Assembly: GCA_951813085.1 (NCBI GenBank)
Contig: OX638348.1
Span: 1,435,627 to 1,499,626 of the forward strand
Origin: an uncultured Opitutaceae bacterium
Lineage (GTDB): Bacteria > Verrucomicrobiota > Verrucomicrobiia > Opitutales > Opitutaceae
Direction of reading: 5' to 3'
DNA length: 64,000 nt
A program made the position numbers and the translations under genes. Below are positions 34,105 through 43,854 of this stretch, one piece after another. Every line of letters begins with the position of its first letter. The stretch's first letter is position 1. Below the pieces are notes generated by a model. It searched no databases, had not been told where the DNA came from, and was given only the letters and a program-made list of their open reading frames with translations.

Positions 34105-35490
34105 GTGAGCGACTCTCCTTCTCCCTCGGTTCTAAAGATCCCAAATATCAAGCGATTCATCGCCTTTAGAATCCTTTTCAACGCGCGATTCTACTACCCG
34201 ATCTTCACGATCCTTTTCCTGGACTTTGGACTCACATTAGAGCAATTCGCCATCTTGAACGCTGCTTGGGCCGCTAGCATCGTTCTCCTCGAAGTTCCCT
34301 CTGGAGCCCTTGCGGATACGATCGGGCGACGAAATCTAGTGATCGCCTCAGCAGTGATCATGATCATTGAGATGACGCTCCTTTGCTTCGCCCCCATCGG
34401 CGACATGCCGATCGTCTTCTACCTTTTCTTGCTCAATCGAATACTAAGCGGAGCCGCTGAGGCGTCAGCCAGCGGGGCGGACGAAGCATTGGCCTATGAC
34501 ACCCTCAAGGATCTTGGTCTCGAAAAGAGTTGGGGCCGCGTCCTAGAAACGCAAATGCGCTTTCAATCGGTTGCGTTCATCATCGCCATGTCTCTGGGAG
34601 CGCTCCTGTACGACGCCAATCGACTCAATCAACTGTTCGGATTCCTATCGATCGACTTCGCAATCGCCAAAGAAACGGCCATGCGACTGCCGCTTTTCTT
34701 AACGCTGATGCTCGGGATAGGAGCGTTGGTGGTTTCGCTTGGCCTGCAAGAGCCCGAATCCGAGAAAGAAGCGCGGGACAAAGCAAGACAAGGCAAGACC
34801 AGCGATACAATTAAGGAAGCTTTCTCCAAAACAATCGCCACTGGAAAGTGGATACTGAGCTCACCGATTGCCTTGATGATCATTCTGGGCGGCTTCCTCA
34901 TCGATCACATCGCTCGAATGATTCTTACCTTGAACAGCGAGTATTACCGGCAAATCGACCTGCCGGAAGCCAGCTTCGGAATCATAAGCGCTGGATTTGG
35001 ACTGATGGGCTTGTTCACGCCTCGAATCGGGAGATGGCTCTCTGAAAATAAAACCAAGACGTTCAACTACTTCCTCCTAGGCGCCCTCACCCTCGTAGGG
35101 CTGATTGGCATGGCGCGGTTCATTCCCTACTGGGGGGTAGCTCCCATCATCCTCGTCTACGGAGCAATCGGGCTCGCCGGATTCCTCGTAAGCAACTACC
35201 TGAACGCGGTCACTTCTTCGGAAGCTAGAGCGACGGTACTGAGCTTCAAAGGCCTTTCCTACAACCTCGCCTACGGAGGGATTGGCATTCTCTATTCCCT
35301 TCTCGTATACAATCTTCGCAACTCAGACGAGATAAAGTCGGCTCTACCGGAGAACGTGGAGTCCGAACTATTCAAAGGAGCCCTGGCTTACTTCCCTGCC
35401 TATTTCGCGATCGCGTTCATTCTGGTACTTCTCTACGGCGTAATGAAACGCAAATCGATCGACACCTCCCCGAGCCAGCCGAGCAATTAA
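34105..35490 (+). CDS. Major facilitator superfamily transporter
   Basis: The 461-residue protein from a GTG at 34105 has a typical MFS layout with about 12 hydrophobic helices. The loop 2-3 motif is present in variant form (L-A-D-T-I-G-R-R-N-L-V), close to the G-x3-D-x-x-G-R-R signature. The central loop is charged (S-E-K-E-A-R-D-K-A-R-Q-G-K). The substrate is unknown. A convergent inverted repeat lies between its end and glnK. Confidence 0.85.
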   Translation: MSDSPSPSVLKIPNIKRFIAFRILFNARFYYPIFTILFLDFGLTLEQFAILNAAWAASIVLLEVPSGALADTIGRRNLVIASAVIMIIEMTLLCFAPIGDMPIVFYLFLLNRILSGAAEASASGADEALAYDTLKDLGLEKSWGRVLETQMRFQSVAFIIAMSLGALLYDANRLNQLFGFLSIDFAIAKETAMRLPLFLTLMLGIGALVVSLGLQEPESEKEARDKARQGKTSDTIKEAFSKTIATGKWILSSPIALMIILGGFLIDHIARMILTLNSEYYRQIDLPEASFGIISAGFGLMGLFTPRIGRWLSENKTKTFNYFLLGALTLVGLIGMARFIPYWGVAPIILVYGAIGLAGFLVSNYLNAVTSSEARATVLSFKGLSYNLAYGGIGILYSLLVYNLRNSDEIKSALPENVESELFKGALAYFPAYFAIAFILVLLYGVMKRKSIDTSPSQPSN

Positions 35491-35565
35491 GGCACGCAGA
35501 AAGGCCGACCCCAAGGTACCTGTCCGACTCGAGAGAAGGCGTCTCCGCTAACTGCTAAGACGCGA

Positions 35566-35595
35566 AAAGCCGACCCTCATAAGAGAGCCGGCTTT
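35566..35595. terminator. Inverted repeat between the MFS gene and glnK
   Basis: Arms AAAGCCG-ACCCTC and GAGAGC-CGGCTTT surround an ATAA loop. It lies 75 bases after the MFS stop and 32 bases after the glnK stop, which run toward each other. No long T tract follows in either direction, so it is only a likely bidirectional stop. Confidence 0.45.
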
Positions 35596-35626
35596 AAAAA
35601 AATCCAACTAATGAATCGGCAATGCT

Positions 35627-36007
<381 letters not shown>

Positions 36008-36055
36008 TTACGTAAATGCAAGTTAATGTGTTACTTAGCATAGACAAGCGTATTA

Positions 36056-37447
36056 TCAGGTAGAAGCGCTATAAGCTTCTTGACCATGCTCCGATATATC
36101 GAGGCCAGCGAACTCCTCTTCTTCCGATACCCGTACTCCCATAATCGCTTTGATGATAAGGAATAGAACCAAGGAGAAGACAAACGCGAAGATATAAACT
36201 CCGAGAGCTCCGATGATCTGAGACATTAGGTTCGCGCCTCCAAATATGGCAACCGCTACCGTACCCCAAATGCCGCATACTCCGTGCACGGAGATCGCTC
36301 CAACGGGATCGTCAATCTTGATCTTGTCGAAAAAGATGATGGAGAAAACCACGATGGCTCCACCAATCGCTCCCATGATGATCGAAGAGAATACCGATAC
36401 TGAGTCAGCCCCGGCAGTGATGCTCACAAGCCCCGCAAGAAGACCATTTAGAGCCATCGAGAGGTCGGGCTTCTTCAAGACAGCCCACGACACGAGGATC
36501 GATGAGATGCCTCCAGCTGCGGCCGCGAGCGCTGTGGTAGTGAAGACCAGACCGAGGGGTCCTGGATTGGCAGACAAGACCGAGCCGCCATTAAATCCGA
36601 ACCATCCAAAGAACAGCAGGAAGACTCCCACCGCTGCCAATGGCATGCTATGGCCCACGATAGGCTTGATACTGTCTTTCGTGTACTTTCCTTTGCGAGG
36701 ACCGAGGATCATAACCGCCGCTAAGGCAGCAGCCCCACCAAATCCGTGCACCACAGTTGATCCTGCGAAGTCGTAGAACGCGGCATCGCCTCCACCCAAA
36801 TTGGAAAGCCATCCACCGCCCCAGTGCCAGGAACCAGCGATCGTGTAACCAAAGGCTACCAGGACCGTCGAGTAGACCATGAATGAAGAGAGCTTAATGC
36901 GTTCCGCAACGGCTCCCGAAACAATCGTTGCCGCAGTCGCCGCAAACATCGCTTGGAAGATAAAGTCGCCATAGCCAGTCATGGCCAGGCTAAGTCCCCC
37001 ATAGCCCCAGGAGTCTCCCCCATCCGCATTGAGATCGCCAATTGGCCCGTTTATACCGAGCCAACCCGTGATCTGCCAGGAATCGACGGGATAGTGGGTA
37101 TTGAAACCCAATACCGCGTAGCTGATCAATCCGATCGATATGATCCACACATTCTTGAAAAGAATATTGACCGTATTTTTCGATTGAGTGAGCCCCGCTT
37201 CAAGAGTGGCGAAGCCTAGATGCATCAGGAAGACGAGCGCGGCTGCTATCACAGTCCAAAGCATGGATACCGTGAAAAAATCGAAGGCAGGAGCGTATTC
37301 TGCCCCAGAAGCTTCAACTAGTTCGAGGTACTCGTCTACCGGACCCGCTTCCTCTTCCTGCGCAGTCGCAGGCGTGATTCCCAGCGCCGCCACCGCCATC
37401 AAAGCGAATAGCAACGGCCCAGGTAATTTACTAAGGAGTTTTTTCAT
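36056..37447 (-). CDS. amt: Ammonium transporter
   Basis: Amt/MEP channel conducting ammonium into the cell. ATG 37447 is chosen because it starts a signal peptide (L-P-G-P-L-L-F-A-L-M-A-V-A-A-L-G-I, A-T-A-Q) and lies downstream of the sigma-54 promoter. An in-frame ATG at 37534 would fall at the promoter itself. Helices with T-L-E-A-G-L-T-Q-S-K-N-T-V-N, S-W-H-W-G-G-G-W-L and the conserved D-F-A-G-S-T-V-V-H-G-F-G-G (first pore His) are present, as is H-G-V-C-G-I-W-G-T (second pore His). Length about 463 residues. Followed by glnK. Confidence 0.95.
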   Translation of the reverse strand: MKKLLSKLPGPLLFALMAVAALGITPATAQEEEAGPVDEYLELVEASGAEYAPAFDFFTVSMLWTVIAAALVFLMHLGFATLEAGLTQSKNTVNILFKNVWIISIGLISYAVLGFNTHYPVDSWQITGWLGINGPIGDLNADGGDSWGYGGLSLAMTGYGDFIFQAMFAATAATIVSGAVAERIKLSSFMVYSTVLVAFGYTIAGSWHWGGGWLSNLGGGDAAFYDFAGSTVVHGFGGAAALAAVMILGPRKGKYTKDSIKPIVGHSMPLAAVGVFLLFFGWFGFNGGSVLSANPGPLGLVFTTTALAAAAGGISSILVSWAVLKKPDLSMALNGLLAGLVSITAGADSVSVFSSIIMGAIGGAIVVFSIIFFDKIKIDDPVGAISVHGVCGIWGTVAVAIFGGANLMSQIIGALGVYIFAFVFSLVLFLIIKAIMGVRVSEEEEFAGLDISEHGQEAYSAST

Positions 37448-37516
37448 GTCGTACGTTAATCTATGGTTTATCAGGAATAAGGCGCTGCTACTGGGCAGCA
37501 GTTGATGATCCCGTTT

Positions 37517-37533
37517 TAGCAACTGCCATGCCA
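37517..37533 (-). promoter_or_regulatory. Sigma-54 (RpoN) promoter of amt-glnK
   Basis: On the minus strand TGGCATGGCAGTTGCTA matches the -24/-12 consensus TGGCAC-N5-TTGCW, with correct GG and GC dinucleotides ten bases apart. The start would lie near 37507, giving a ~60-base leader before ATG 37447. Sigma-54 control of amt-glnK is the rule in many bacteria and needs an NtrC-type activator. Confidence 0.8.
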
Positions 37534-37653
37534 CCTTCCCTGCAAGACCACCAATTTTGGGGCATAGGCGTCTTTATACTCCTAAAGACCCGAACAAAAA
37601 TTCGATTGGGCTCGATCGAATGCGCTCAAATGTAACCTCTGGGAACCTAAACA

Positions 37654-37680
37654 ATAAAAAACCGCTCAAAATAGAGCGGC
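37654..37680 (-). terminator. Rho-independent terminator of aspS
   Basis: On the minus strand CCGCTC-TATTTT-GAGCGG is followed by a TTTTTT run. It starts about 50 bases after the aspS stop codon. Confidence 0.85.
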
Positions 37681-37730
37681 TATTAAACGGGTGCAGCGTT
37701 TATCAACGCCTTTCAGCGCCCCCGATCTGC

Positions 37731-39533
37731 TTAGGCAGGTTCCTCTTCCAAGAGAGACGTTTCGATATGCAGTTCCTTCAATTGCTTGTCGGTGACGGGA
37801 CTCGGACTCTCAGTCATCAAGCACTGTCCCTTCTGCGTTTTAGGAAACGCGATCACTTCTCGAATGCTTGCCATGCCGCACAATATCATAACAAGCCGAT
37901 CCAATCCGAATGCGATTCCTCCATGCGGAGGAGCCCCATACTTGAATGCCTCGAGCATATAGCCAAAGCGGCTTTCGACGACATCCGACGGAATTTGAAG
38001 AATGTCCTCAAATACTCGTTTTTGTACATCCGATTGATGGATACGAATGCTGCCCCCTCCTAGTTCTACGCCATTTAGAACTAAGTCGTAGTGTTGCCCC
38101 CGCACCTTTTTAGGATCGGAATCTAGCAGCTCCATATCTTCCGCTACAGGAGCTGTAAACGGGTGGTGAGAAGCCACGTACCTGCCATGCTCTTCTTCGT
38201 AAGTCATCAAAGGAAAGTCCACTACCCAGAGAAAATTGAACTGGTCGGAGGGAATATCCAGCTTGCCGCGCTTCTTGAGCAGGTCGGCGCACTCTAACCG
38301 AATCCGGCCAAGAATGGAGCAGGCCTGCTCCCATTCCGAAGCTGCGAAAAAGACGATGTCGCCCTCTTCCAAGGCAAGCGTCTCTTGCAACGCCGCTCGC
38401 TCTTCATCCGAGAAGAACTTGACGATGGGCGATTTCCATTCACCTCCCTCGATCTTAATAAAGGCAAGACCCTTGGCGTCCAATGACTTGGCGACTTCTT
38501 CCAAATTTTTCAACTCGCCTTGAGTGACGTCTGCTAGAGTCGGCGCCTTGAATGCCTTCACCACACCGCCATTGGATATCGTTCCAGAGAAAACCTTGAA
38601 GGATGAGCTGGCGAATGTTTCGGAGAAATCAGATATCTCCAATCCAAAGCGCGTATCCGGCTTATCAACGCCATATCGATCCATCGCTTCCTGAAAGGGC
38701 ATCCGCGGAAACGGAGTGGGAATATCGATGCCGCTCACGTCCTTCCATACTCGCTTCATCAGTCCCTCGACCAGCGAGTACATGTCTTCGCGATCGATAA
38801 ACGAAAGCTCGATGTCCAACTGGGTAAACTCCATCTGGCGATCCGCCCTCAAGTCCTCGTCGCGGTAGCAACGAGCAATTTGATAATAGCGCTCAACCCC
38901 GCTCACCATAAGCATTTGCTTGTATTGCTGGGGGGATTGAGGAAGCGCGTAAAAGTGTCCTGGCTGTATTCGGCTCGGAACGAGATATTCACGAGCGCCC
39001 TCAGGAGTGCTCTTGAAGAGCGTGGGCGTCTCGACGTCGTAGAACCCCTCCTCGTCCATGTAGCCTCGGATCGACTTGGATGTTTCATGGCGCGTTTTGA
39101 GCATTTCGCGCATCTTGTTTCGCCTGAGGTCCAGGTATCGATACTTCAGACGGAGATCCTCGTTTACGCGGTCCCCTTTCTCGTCGTCGATCGGGAAGGG
39201 AGGCGTATCGGAAACATTGTGCACGACAACGCTCGAGACTGACACCTCTATCTCTCCTGTGGGAAGCCCAGCGTTTACATTCTCGCTATCTCGAGCCACC
39301 ACTTCACCCGATATTTCGATAACGGACTCATCTCGAAGTCGATTGACCGATGCATTGAAATTCGCGTCATCGCTGTGCGGATTCGCCTTCACTTGAGTCA
39401 GGCCTTCGCGGTCTCTCAAATCTATGAAGAGAATCCCGCCGTGATCACGGATCGAGTCGATCCATCCGATCAAGGATACCGATTTCCCAACGTCGCTTCC
39501 GCGCAATTGGCCACAATGATGCGTTCGTTTCAT
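37731..39533 (-). CDS. aspS: Aspartyl-tRNA synthetase
   Basis: Class II synthetase charging tRNA-Asp. The N-terminal OB-fold anticodon-binding domain (G-W-I-D-S-I-R-D-H-G-G-I-L-F-I-D-L-R-D) is followed by R-Y-L-D-L-R-R (motif 1 region). Motif 2 is at Y-Y-Q-I-A-R-C-Y-R-D-E-D-L-R-A-D-R. The bacterial GAD insertion occupies the middle, and motif 3 is G-I-A-F-G-L-D-R-L-V-M. The 600-residue length is the bacterial-type size. It is monocistronic with its own terminator. Whether it is discriminating or also charges tRNA-Asn depends on features I cannot settle here. Confidence 0.96.
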   Translation of the reverse strand: MKRTHHCGQLRGSDVGKSVSLIGWIDSIRDHGGILFIDLRDREGLTQVKANPHSDDANFNASVNRLRDESVIEISGEVVARDSENVNAGLPTGEIEVSVSSVVVHNVSDTPPFPIDDEKGDRVNEDLRLKYRYLDLRRNKMREMLKTRHETSKSIRGYMDEEGFYDVETPTLFKSTPEGAREYLVPSRIQPGHFYALPQSPQQYKQMLMVSGVERYYQIARCYRDEDLRADRQMEFTQLDIELSFIDREDMYSLVEGLMKRVWKDVSGIDIPTPFPRMPFQEAMDRYGVDKPDTRFGLEISDFSETFASSSFKVFSGTISNGGVVKAFKAPTLADVTQGELKNLEEVAKSLDAKGLAFIKIEGGEWKSPIVKFFSDEERAALQETLALEEGDIVFFAASEWEQACSILGRIRLECADLLKKRGKLDIPSDQFNFLWVVDFPLMTYEEEHGRYVASHHPFTAPVAEDMELLDSDPKKVRGQHYDLVLNGVELGGGSIRIHQSDVQKRVFEDILQIPSDVVESRFGYMLEAFKYGAPPHGGIAFGLDRLVMILCGMASIREVIAFPKTQKGQCLMTESPSPVTDKQLKELHIETSLLEEEPA

Positions 39534-39769
39534 TTATTTTTCGCTTCGCTCCAGTCCACATTCAGGCGAACTCGAAAGTGAGCGCGAACATTGGTAGAAT
39601 CTTCAAAGAGAATGCAACTTCAATTCCCCGCAGAGCAGGCAGATCGCTAATTTTAAGATAAATTCCCGAAAATTCGGCCAAAACAGGCCCAAATTGCCAA
39701 GAATTTCAGCGAAAATGCCGATTATTAACCTGTCTTGCACGAAAGTCGCTCGCGCCTGTCCCAACAGCC

Positions 39770-40084
39770 ATGATCTTGATAATCAAAGACGAACTCGTAG
39801 ATCCGCCCACCTGGTTTTCGTCATTTCGCGATTTGACTCTCATATGCAGCCTTCGACTTCACGCCGATATCGTTATTGAGACAGAGGAAACGGATCTTTA
39901 CTACAAATGGCTCAAGCCCAAAGGGGGCATGGATTTCGTAGACGACTTCGTTCCACTTGGGCTAGAGGAAGGAATTCGCCTCGATACCGAGCTCAACTTC
40001 GATCCCTCGATCGTAGTCGATCGCATCGTCCCCGAAAACACGCATCAGCTCTACAATCGCATCCAATTCGCTACCACGCTGTAA
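39770..40084 (+). CDS. Hypothetical 104-residue protein upstream of ileS
   Basis: This is a compact acidic protein from ATG 39770 with no signal peptide or membrane segment. Repeated beta-type stretches are visible (M-I-L-I-I-K-D-E-L-V-D, L-H-A-D-I-V-I-E-T-E-E-T-D, S-I-V-V-D-R-I-V). The base usage resembles that of neighbouring genes, and its end lies 169 bases before ileS on the same strand. I recognise no family. It may be a small conserved protein of this lineage. Confidence 0.5.
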   Translation: MILIIKDELVDPPTWFSSFRDLTLICSLRLHADIVIETEETDLYYKWLKPKGGMDFVDDFVPLGLEEGIRLDTELNFDPSIVVDRIVPENTHQLYNRIQFATTL

Positions 40085-40252
40085 GGAGCCCATTCTCCTT
40101 GAATTTGCGATCGAAAAAGGGATCCAATCAGCGCCGCTAAAGTCCCATTTGAACCGGAGCGGAGCCCCACCCCCTTTTCCCGTCAATTGGCCTTGCTCCA
40201 ACCTTGACACATAGGGGGCTATTGGCAATATCCGTGCATTCTTCACCTAGGG

Positions 40253-43030
40253 ATGGCTGAGAACTATAAAGATACGCTCAAGTTGCCACAGACCGCTTTT
40301 CCCATGCGGGCTAATCTGGGAAAGCGTGAACCCGCTCGGGCCGACCACTGGGAAAATATCAGCCTTTACGAGAAGATTCAGGAAAAGAATAGCGACGGCC
40401 CGCCTTTTGTCCTCCACGACGGCCCGCCATTTACGAATGGAGATCTCCATCTCGGCCACGCGCTCAACAAGACGCTGAAGGAAATTGTTCTTAGCTACAA
40501 GGCAGCCAAGGGATATCGCACCCCTTACGTACCCGGGTGGGACTGCCACGGACTTCCAATCGAGCACAAGGTTTCCAAAGAGCTTCAAGAAGCAGGCAAG
40601 TCCCTTACGACAGCTGAGCTTCGCGAAAAGTGCGACGCCTTCTCCGAACATTGGATCGACGTTCAAAAGCGCCAATTCAAGCGCCTCGGCGTACTGGGCG
40701 ACTGGGACAGGGAATACAAGACCAAGAATCCCGCATACGAAGCCGAAATATTGAGAACGCTCGCTTCATTCGTTGATGAGGACCTCGTCTACAGAAGCAA
40801 AAAGCCCGTCTATTGGTCGATTCCTTGCGAAACGGCTCTTGCAGAAGCTGAAATCGAATACAAAGATCATTCTAGCCCATCTATCTGGGTAGCGTTCGAT
40901 ATTCCGGATACCAAGCGGTTCACTACGAACAAGCCAGTGTCTATCGTTATTTGGACGACCACTCCTTGGACAATTCCTGCGAATTTAGCGGTCGCAGTGC
41001 ATCCACGGCTTGAATACGCCTTAGTCGACGCAGGAGAACGAGTTTTCATAGTCGCTAAAGAACTGGTGGAAACATTCGTATCCGACTGTGGCCTCGAGAA
41101 CGGGGTCGTTGTCGAAACCGTAATCGGCGAGTCCCTTGAAAAGGTTGAATCCCGGCACCCCTTTATCGACCGGGCAAGCCCGATCGTTCTAGCAGATTAC
41201 GTTACGACCGAGTCCGGTACCGGATGCGTCCATACAGCGCCCGGCCACGGCTTGGACGACTATTTGACTGGCCTCAAGTACGGCCTCGACATCTATTGCC
41301 CTGTTAACGATAAAGGCGTCTACGACGATGATGGGCAAATCCCCGAATTCCTCATTGGCGAATCCGTCCTCGAATCCGATCGTTGGGTTCCGGCGAACGG
41401 AAAGGTATTAAAGGCGCTCTCGGAATCAGGCGCCCTGCTAAAGAAGCAAAAGATCACTCACAGTTACCCGCATTGCTGGCGATCGAAAACGCCGGTCGTT
41501 TTTCGAGCGGTCGACCAATGGTTCGTCGCTCTTGACAAGAATGGCAAGCGCAACAAAGCGCTAGAAGCCATTGAATCCGTAAATTGGATACCAGATTGGG
41601 GTAAGAACCGCATTCGTGGAGCCGTTGAAGCGAGACCCGATTGGTGCATAAGCCGGCAGCGTTCTTGGGGCGTACCCATCCCTGCATTCTACGACGACGA
41701 AGGCCGTGGTCACCTAGACACGAATGTAATCCGTGGAATCGCCGACAAGATTGAACGAGGCGGCACCAATATCTGGTTCACCAACGAGTGCGAGTCACTC
41801 CTCGAAGGGATAGAGCTGCCAGACGCCTGGAGCGGCAAAACGCTGACTCCCGGAACAGATACGCTCGACGTGTGGATCGATTCCGGTTCAAGCCATTTCG
41901 CCGTTTTAAAGGAGAAAGACGATCTAACCTGGCCTTGCGACCTCTACCTCGAGGGAAGCGATCAGCATCGCGGATGGTTCCAATCCTCGCTTTGGACCGC
42001 AGTCATTCGCAGTGGATCCGCTCCGTACAAGAATATCCTGACGCACGGATTTATCGTCAATCAAGACGGAACGAAGCTATCTAAAAGCGAGGGCGCCATG
42101 ACGCTCGAGCATTACATGGACAAATTTGGCGCCGATATCGTGCGCCTGTGGATCGCCTCTACCGACTTTCGCAACGACGTGCCGATGGGCGATGAGATCC
42201 TTAAGACGATTGGCGACGCTTACCGCCTTATCCGCAATACCTACCGCTTCCAGATCTCAAACCTTTTCGACTTCGATTTCGAAAAGAATGGAATGCCTGT
42301 CCAAGAGCTTCACGCCCTCGATCGTTGGGCCTTGGATAAAACAGCAACTCTGGCATCCGCCTGCGATCTTGCCTATGAACGGTATGAATTTCACCGTGTA
42401 TACCAGCTTTGCAACCAGTTCTGCTCGGTTACGCTGTCCGCTCTTTACCATGACATTCTCAAGGATCGGTTGTACACGCTCGCAGAGAACCATCCACTGA
42501 GACGATCGTCTCAAACTGCGATCTATCACATTTTCCGCACGCTGGTTCGCGTGCTGGCTCCGGTTCTACCATTCACTTCCGACGAAGCATGGAGCTACTT
42601 CATTTCGAATGAAGACTTCATCGACGAGCCGCTCGCGCTCCAGGAATGGCCATCGGATACAACGATGTGGAGCGACGAAACGCTGTCACAGGAATTCACC
42701 GAGCTCCTCGCATTTCGCGATCTCGTAAACGAAAAGCTGGAAGGGTTGCGAAAGGAGGGCGCCATTGGCCGATCCCTAGATGCATTCATAGAGCTTACCG
42801 GATCCGATGACGACCCCACTTTTCAGCTGCTCAGCAAATACCACGATTTTCTCGAAGAACTCTTTATCGTCTCCCAGGTCGCTCTCACGAGTGGTTCGGG
42901 AGAAATCGCAATCCAAGTAACGCAGGCTGAAGGCGGACGTTGCCCTCGATGCTGGAGATGGTTTCCCGATCTCCAAAACGGTGTCGAAAACGAACAACTG
43001 TGTCCTAGATGCGCCGAAGCCATTCTTTAA
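40253..43030 (+). CDS. ileS: Isoleucyl-tRNA synthetase
   Basis: Class I synthetase charging tRNA-Ile. The HIGH motif appears as H66-L-G-H69 after G-P-P-F-T-N-G-D-L, and KMSKS appears as K-L-S-K-S (about residues 608-612), a tolerated variant. W-D-C-H-G-L-P-I-E-H, the editing CP1 domain with T-T-T-P-W-T-I-P and the anticodon-binding region are present. Two C-terminal zinc knuckles (C-P-R-C-W and C-P-R-C-A) close the protein, as in the bacterial type. The 925-residue length is normal. It heads an operon with a DksA-like gene 13 bases on and lspA. Confidence 0.97.
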   Translation: MAENYKDTLKLPQTAFPMRANLGKREPARADHWENISLYEKIQEKNSDGPPFVLHDGPPFTNGDLHLGHALNKTLKEIVLSYKAAKGYRTPYVPGWDCHGLPIEHKVSKELQEAGKSLTTAELREKCDAFSEHWIDVQKRQFKRLGVLGDWDREYKTKNPAYEAEILRTLASFVDEDLVYRSKKPVYWSIPCETALAEAEIEYKDHSSPSIWVAFDIPDTKRFTTNKPVSIVIWTTTPWTIPANLAVAVHPRLEYALVDAGERVFIVAKELVETFVSDCGLENGVVVETVIGESLEKVESRHPFIDRASPIVLADYVTTESGTGCVHTAPGHGLDDYLTGLKYGLDIYCPVNDKGVYDDDGQIPEFLIGESVLESDRWVPANGKVLKALSESGALLKKQKITHSYPHCWRSKTPVVFRAVDQWFVALDKNGKRNKALEAIESVNWIPDWGKNRIRGAVEARPDWCISRQRSWGVPIPAFYDDEGRGHLDTNVIRGIADKIERGGTNIWFTNECESLLEGIELPDAWSGKTLTPGTDTLDVWIDSGSSHFAVLKEKDDLTWPCDLYLEGSDQHRGWFQSSLWTAVIRSGSAPYKNILTHGFIVNQDGTKLSKSEGAMTLEHYMDKFGADIVRLWIASTDFRNDVPMGDEILKTIGDAYRLIRNTYRFQISNLFDFDFEKNGMPVQELHALDRWALDKTATLASACDLAYERYEFHRVYQLCNQFCSVTLSALYHDILKDRLYTLAENHPLRRSSQTAIYHIFRTLVRVLAPVLPFTSDEAWSYFISNEDFIDEPLALQEWPSDTTMWSDETLSQEFTELLAFRDLVNEKLEGLRKEGAIGRSLDAFIELTGSDDDPTFQLLSKYHDFLEELFIVSQVALTSGSGEIAIQVTQAEGGRCPRCWRWFPDLQNGVENEQLCPRCAEAIL

Positions 43031-43042
43031 CAGTCGCAAGAA

Positions 43043-43831
43043 ATGCCCGAAAAAAAGTCTAAAGCTAAGAAAGCCACTAAAAAAACTACCGCTAAAAAAG
43101 CCGTGAAGAAGGTCGCCTCCAAAAAGGCTTCTGTATCAAAGAAGCCAGCGGCCACTGCAGGATTTTCTTTGGAAGACGCGCTCTCTGTAGCTAAAACCCG
43201 CAAGCAAGATGAGGATGCAGTCGCCAAGAAGAAAGCCGCAAAGGAAAAGGCGCTAAAGGCCGTCGAAGAAGCGAAGCAGAAAACAGAGGCTCGAGTGCTG
43301 GGGGCCGCATCGCTATCTGACATCCTTGGGATAGATCCAATGGTTTCCAGCTCTTCGTCGGTTGAGACGCGACCCGTACCCAAAAAGCTCAAGCCATTTT
43401 ACGATTTGCTGATCGAGCTTAGGGACCACGTACAGTCGGGTCTTAACATGCACACCGAAGAAACGCTCAAACGATCGAGCAAAGACGAAGCGGGTGACCT
43501 TTCAGGCTACAGCCAGCATGTGGCCGATGCGGGAACAGATACGTTCGACCGCGATTTTGCGTTGAGCATGGTTTCGAATGAGCAGGACGCCCTGACAGAA
43601 ATCGAGGCGGCGATTGAACGAATCTTCAATGGGAAGTACGGAATTTGCGAAATGACCGGAAAGCAGATACGCGAAGAGCGGCTCATGGCTGTTCCTTTCA
43701 CACGGTACTCCGTAAAAAAACAGACGCAGCTAGAAAAGAATCAAACCAAAAGCGTTCAGCGTGGAGGCGTCTTCGCCGAAGCCTCCTCTGAGGACGCTAT
43801 GACGTTCGCTGACGAGAACCCCGATTCCTAG
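43043..43831 (+). CDS. DksA/TraR-like protein with Lys-rich tail and degraded zinc finger
   Basis: The 262-residue protein starts with a Lys/Ala-rich tail (K-K-A-T-K-K-T-T-A-K-K-A-V-K-K, resembling histone H1 tails). A second helical K/A/E segment follows, and then a C-terminal DksA/TraR-type coiled-coil and finger region. The finger reads Y-G-I-C-E-M-T-G-K-Q-I and later F-T-R-Y-S-V-K-K. Only the first of the four usual zinc cysteines remains, so it cannot bind zinc in the normal way. DksA acts on RNA polymerase with ppGpp; here the role may be different. Position between ileS and lspA suggests a stable operon. Confidence 0.75.
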   Translation: MPEKKSKAKKATKKTTAKKAVKKVASKKASVSKKPAATAGFSLEDALSVAKTRKQDEDAVAKKKAAKEKALKAVEEAKQKTEARVLGAASLSDILGIDPMVSSSSSVETRPVPKKLKPFYDLLIELRDHVQSGLNMHTEETLKRSSKDEAGDLSGYSQHVADAGTDTFDRDFALSMVSNEQDALTEIEAAIERIFNGKYGICEMTGKQIREERLMAVPFTRYSVKKQTQLEKNQTKSVQRGGVFAEASSEDAMTFADENPDS

Positions 43832-43854
43832 CGCTCGAATTCGACCCCAGAATC

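Noticed and set aside
37448-37534. Longer amt reading frame starting at 37534
   Set aside because: The start codon sits at the sigma-54 promoter, upstream of any transcript from it, and the added residues lack a signal-peptide pattern.
37548-37565. NtrC-type enhancer box upstream of the amt promoter
   Set aside because: TGCCCC-N6-GGTGGT has the wrong spacing and two mismatches, and it lies closer to the promoter than such sites normally do; kept only as a remark.
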